Below are positions 14,068 through 16,575 of a stretch of DNA of 16,575 nucleotides, one piece after another. Within the stretch, counting starts at the first letter, position 1, and the number at the start of each line of letters is the position of its first letter. The DNA is from JAGMDK01 sp023128695 (GTDB taxonomy: Bacteria; Planctomycetota; Phycisphaerae; UBA1845; Fen-1342): NCBI GenBank assembly GCA_030628805.1, contig DAOVQG010000070.1, forward strand, positions 1-16,575, given 5' to 3'. Made by a program: the position numbers and the translations under genes. Under the pieces are notes generated by a model. That model ran no database searches. It was not told the DNA's origin and saw nothing but the letters and a program-made list of their open reading frames with translations.

Positions 14068-14873
14068 ACGTGCGCTGTGTGATTGTAGGATTAGTATTGG
14101 CGGCCATGTCCTTTGCGGTGGGATGCGAAAGGAAGCCAACGCCGCCACCCACGCTTCCACCTACCATCCCGCTCAACGTGATCGTGGTACGTGAGGTCAG
14201 TGACAGCGGTTCCCCACAGGACCGCTGTGGGTATGCCTACGTCGACAGTCAGATTACCACGTTCGTCAACGCCCTGATCAGTGACTCGGTGATGATTGCT
14301 GGGTCGAAGATTGACTTCGTCTGGAGTGGAAACATAAGCACCTGGTATTTCCAGGATTCGTCTGGACATTGGTGGGCACCCTACTGGGGAGAGCAGGGGT
14401 GGGTGGCCCTGTTGTCCACTCTCGATCAGCACTACCAGGAGGGCGCCATCAACATCTTCTTCGTCCCGGGGATCATCGACTCCAGTGATCCCGACAAATT
14501 CATGGACAGCTACACGATCGACCCCGCCGCCAACGGCGAAACCGGTTGGGTCTCGTGGTGGAAACCCATGTGTATCATCAGCGATTGTTGGGTGCGGCCG
14601 AATTGCACCGGTGGGATCATCGGTGATCCATACTGGCAATGGCATCCTCAGCGATTGATTCCACCGAGCGTTCAGCAACAGAAACTCATCCTGCACCATG
14701 CCATTGGCCGGTATCTGCTCCGCCAGGAGAACGCAGAGGATTGGGACAACCAGGAACGGTGGGTTGGCGAGGGGACGAACTACATGCAGTGGTGGAACCC
14801 GCGCAACCGGGGTGGCATCCTGCAAAACGAAATCCTCCAGCGCATCCAATCTGGTAACTGGAACAACCCGTGA
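14064..14873 (+). CDS. Lipoprotein resembling a zinc metallopeptidase with a lost active site
   Basis: 269 residues. The N-terminus MNVRCVIVGLVLAAMSFAVG-C21 is a lipoprotein signal, although alanine at -3 is less typical than leucine. A proline-rich linker follows. NIFFVPGI and the later LILHHAIGRYLLR match the strand and helix around the HExxH site of secreted zinc peptidases (normally AHEIGHYLG). Aligned so, the first histidine is H212, the catalytic glutamate is A213 and the second histidine is R216. GTNYMQWWNP matches the usual met-turn region (NLMNP). It is therefore probably inactive. It is coupled to the genes on both sides and is likely anchored in an envelope membrane, where it might bind or sense rather than cut. 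Confidence 0.65.
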   Translation: MNVRCVIVGLVLAAMSFAVGCERKPTPPPTLPPTIPLNVIVVREVSDSGSPQDRCGYAYVDSQITTFVNALISDSVMIAGSKIDFVWSGNISTWYFQDSSGHWWAPYWGEQGWVALLSTLDQHYQEGAINIFFVPGIIDSSDPDKFMDSYTIDPAANGETGWVSWWKPMCIISDCWVRPNCTGGIIGDPYWQWHPQRLIPPSVQQQKLILHHAIGRYLLRQENAEDWDNQERWVGEGTNYMQWWNPRNRGGILQNEILQRIQSGNWNNP

Positions 14874-14888
14874 TTGAGGAGATGAAAC

Positions 14889-16235
14889 ATGATTGCGATC
14901 TTGATTCCAATACTCATGGTCCTGGGGCCCGAACTTACGGTTGATGAGGCGTTCCAGATCCTGGAGCGGCGGGCCGTCAGCGGGAGAGACTACCGGCTGG
15001 CCTGTGAAGCGGTCGAGAACGGCTGTGCGCATGGCGACGAAGCCTGCGTTCGCCGGCTGCTCGAGATCTGGTCGGACAAGTGGTCGCAGCACGTGTCGAT
15101 GGAACTGGCCTGCAAGAAGGCCGACGATAAGACGCTCCCGCTTATCCTCGACGCCGTCCGGGCGGCGATGAAGCATCAGGATGACAAACGCGTGCAAGGC
15201 CGCGTGACCGCTTTCTTCTTCCGGCCGGCGCAATTGCTGTGCGAACGGCTCGCGAACCCGGAGCCGGTCCTACAGTTCGCCGTCGACAACACGCGTCCCT
15301 TCGGGTCCTATCCGGTCGATCCGGCTCTGAAGGATAAGTACGCCCTCGAGGCGCTCCGCCGGGCCACGCAAGATACTGGAGGCGACCAGGTTCCGGCGCC
15401 CGTCTCGGAAGATGCGATGGTAGAGCTGCGCGCATTGCTACGGGAGATGTACCCGAAGTATCCCCGCTCCGCCGGTGTGTGGGCAGCCATTCGCATGCTG
15501 GTCGAGTGGTGCGACGCGGAGATCGTCCCCGATCTGGAGGCCATTCTCGCCTCGCCGCCATTCCCACAGCCCGAGTGGAAAATGGAAGAGGGCAACCTAC
15601 GGATGTACATCGCGAAGCTGCGGTTCCAGGGACACCCTGATGAAAAGGCCGAGTTGCTGCGGATCGTGCGCTCCGAGCGCGAGCACGGACGTCTGCTCGG
15701 CTATGCCACGTGGCGTCTTCTTTACCTCAAGATGGACCGGCAAACGATCCTGGAGGCGCTCGTCGAGTCAAATAGCCAGACCAACAGCGAGGGGCGGGAC
15801 GTTACCGCGGGACTGAGACTACAGCTTGGCCCTGACCGACTCCCTCCCGTCGGGACGAAAGCGAGGGCCGCCGAATTGCTGAAGCGGCCCCGCGTGAACG
15901 AGTACAGCCTCAACACGCTGATCTTCGATCGCCAGCAGCGCGCGGCGTACCTCCGCGACGGGGATGCCATGCACGCCGCGAGCAAAGCGCTCACCGCCGA
16001 GGAGGACGCAATCCGCCGCGAGGGCCGCCGGGCTATGGAGGAAGCCGGAGACGATTCGGAAAAGCAGAAGCAGCGTTGGGACGAGTGGAGACAGGAGAAC
16101 CCGGACAAGGTGAAGCGGCTGGCAGAGATAGCGGAAGCCAGGAAGAAGCTGCATAGGGATTACATGTACAAGTACTCCCTCAAGGCCATTCTCGAGGCCG
16201 CTCCGCTTGGGCCCGGAACGGACGCGGGCCCATAG
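14889..16235 (+). CDS. Helical-repeat envelope protein of unknown function
   Basis: 448 residues. GAGGAGA lies 6 nt before the ATG, 15 nt after the stop of the lipoprotein gene. Residues 1-13 (MIAILIPILMVLG) are hydrophobic and may be a signal or anchor, though they lack a basic start. The rest is almost entirely predicted helix with HEAT/TPR-like spacing (for example ACEAVENGCAHGDEACVRRL) and no catalytic motif. About residues 365-435 are highly charged and may form a coiled coil. The C-terminus ends GPGTDAGP. As the last gene of the operon it may act as a scaffold for the two upstream products; this is inference. No homologue is recognised. Confidence 0.75.
   Translation: MIAILIPILMVLGPELTVDEAFQILERRAVSGRDYRLACEAVENGCAHGDEACVRRLLEIWSDKWSQHVSMELACKKADDKTLPLILDAVRAAMKHQDDKRVQGRVTAFFFRPAQLLCERLANPEPVLQFAVDNTRPFGSYPVDPALKDKYALEALRRATQDTGGDQVPAPVSEDAMVELRALLREMYPKYPRSAGVWAAIRMLVEWCDAEIVPDLEAILASPPFPQPEWKMEEGNLRMYIAKLRFQGHPDEKAELLRIVRSEREHGRLLGYATWRLLYLKMDRQTILEALVESNSQTNSEGRDVTAGLRLQLGPDRLPPVGTKARAAELLKRPRVNEYSLNTLIFDRQQRAAYLRDGDAMHAASKALTAEEDAIRREGRRAMEEAGDDSEKQKQRWDEWRQENPDKVKRLAEIAEARKKLHRDYMYKYSLKAILEAAPLGPGTDAGP
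16209..16231 (+). terminator. Weak hairpin at the end of the operon
   Basis: GGGCCC (16209-16214) can pair with GGGCCC (16226-16231) across an 11-nt loop, at the very end of the last gene. There is no T-tract, so a role in termination is doubtful. Confidence 0.2.
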
Positions 16236-16292
16236 CCGTTAGGCGCCCAGGCCACGGCGTCGCCTCCGGGTGCGGAACGGCCGGTGAGCCAT

Positions 16293-16551
16293 AGGCCACG
16301 ACGCCGACCGTTACGTCGTAGCGCCGGCCGCCGTCCCAGTACACGTCGATCGTGTCGCCGTCCTGGATGCCGTGGCCCGATTCCAGCGTCAGCGTGCCTT
16401 CCGTGTCGCTCGTGCGTGTTGACAGCGTCCCGGTCTTCGCGGGATTGAGCGTCACATCGTGGCCGATCTGGCCGTCGGCGGTGCGGGTCACGGTCGAGTT
16501 CACCGAGATCCCGCCGATATCACCGCTCAAAGTGAGTCTGCTCGTCGGCAT
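16293..16551 (-). pseudogene. 3'-truncated phage-like beta-rich small protein
   Basis: The ATG at 16551 has GGAGGG 6 nt upstream. About 86 residues are coherent: MPTSRLTLSGDIGG, TVTRTADGQIGHDV, TLSTRTSDTEGTLTL, GHGIQDGDTIDVYWDGG and RRYDVTVGVVA. The frame then runs on to 16180 in proline- and arginine-rich sequence that overlaps the operon's last gene antisense. I recall similar small proteins from planctomycete phage-like clusters, where they continue past GVVA; this is not checked. The natural C-terminus seems to have been lost at about 16290, where the plus-strand block begins. Confidence 0.5.
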
Positions 16552-16575
16552 GGCTTACCCTCCGGTCCAGCTCGG

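Noticed and set aside
14091..15233. Minus-strand open frame of 380 codons
   Set aside because: It lies antisense to two well-supported coupled genes, with no ribosome binding site or recognisable domain.

Overview
The window most likely comes from a planctomycete (Planctomycetota, perhaps Phycisphaerae-like). This rests on knowledge of the group, not on a database search. The signs are a very long secreted protein built from DCNGNGVPDECDI-type calcium-loop repeats, propellers and parallel beta-helices; C-terminal and internal dockerin-like EF-hand pairs of the type GDFDxDxDVDLxDF; and moderately high GC with GTG starts.

Layout. (1) Bases 1-188 hold what looks like a 5'-truncated coding fragment on the minus strand. 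(2) Bases 189-470 are a non-coding leader, ending in a good ribosome binding site. (3) Bases 471-10385 (+) are one giant gene of about 3304 codons. It encodes a signal peptide, an unrecognised N-terminal domain, a PKD-like domain, repeated Ig-like domains (one split by a ~350-residue insertion), a DNRLRE/CBM96-like domain, 13 calcium-loop units, a seven-unit propeller, 5 more units, a six-unit NHL-like propeller, 2 more units, two related beta-helix modules and a terminal dockerin-like pair. (4) Bases 10423-12290 (-) carry small and broken genes: a truncated CxxFW membrane protein, a larger relative of it, a small helical protein, a frameshifted fragment and an internal piece of a phage tape-measure protein. 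(5) A consensus-like sigma-70 promoter at 12272-12300 faces a three-gene plus-strand operon (12553-16235). It encodes a secreted protein with two internal dockerin-like pairs, a lipoprotein resembling a zinc metallopeptidase that has lost its active site, and a helical-repeat protein. (6) Bases 16293-16551 (-) are the start of a small phage-like beta-rich protein cut off at its 3' end.

Overall picture. Intact plus-strand genes for secreted proteins sit between damaged minus-strand genes that look like the remains of one phage-like cluster (virion protein, tape measure, small membrane proteins). The simplest reading is a decayed prophage or tail-like cluster in which two blocks of secreted-protein genes have replaced or interrupted the original genes. 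The giant protein probably acts at or outside the cell surface; its propeller, beta-helix and carbohydrate-binding-like modules suggest binding or adhesion, but no catalytic site is recognisable. The three operon genes are tightly coupled (a 4-nt ATGA overlap, then a 15-nt gap with a strong ribosome binding site) and probably act together in the cell envelope. Their function is unknown.
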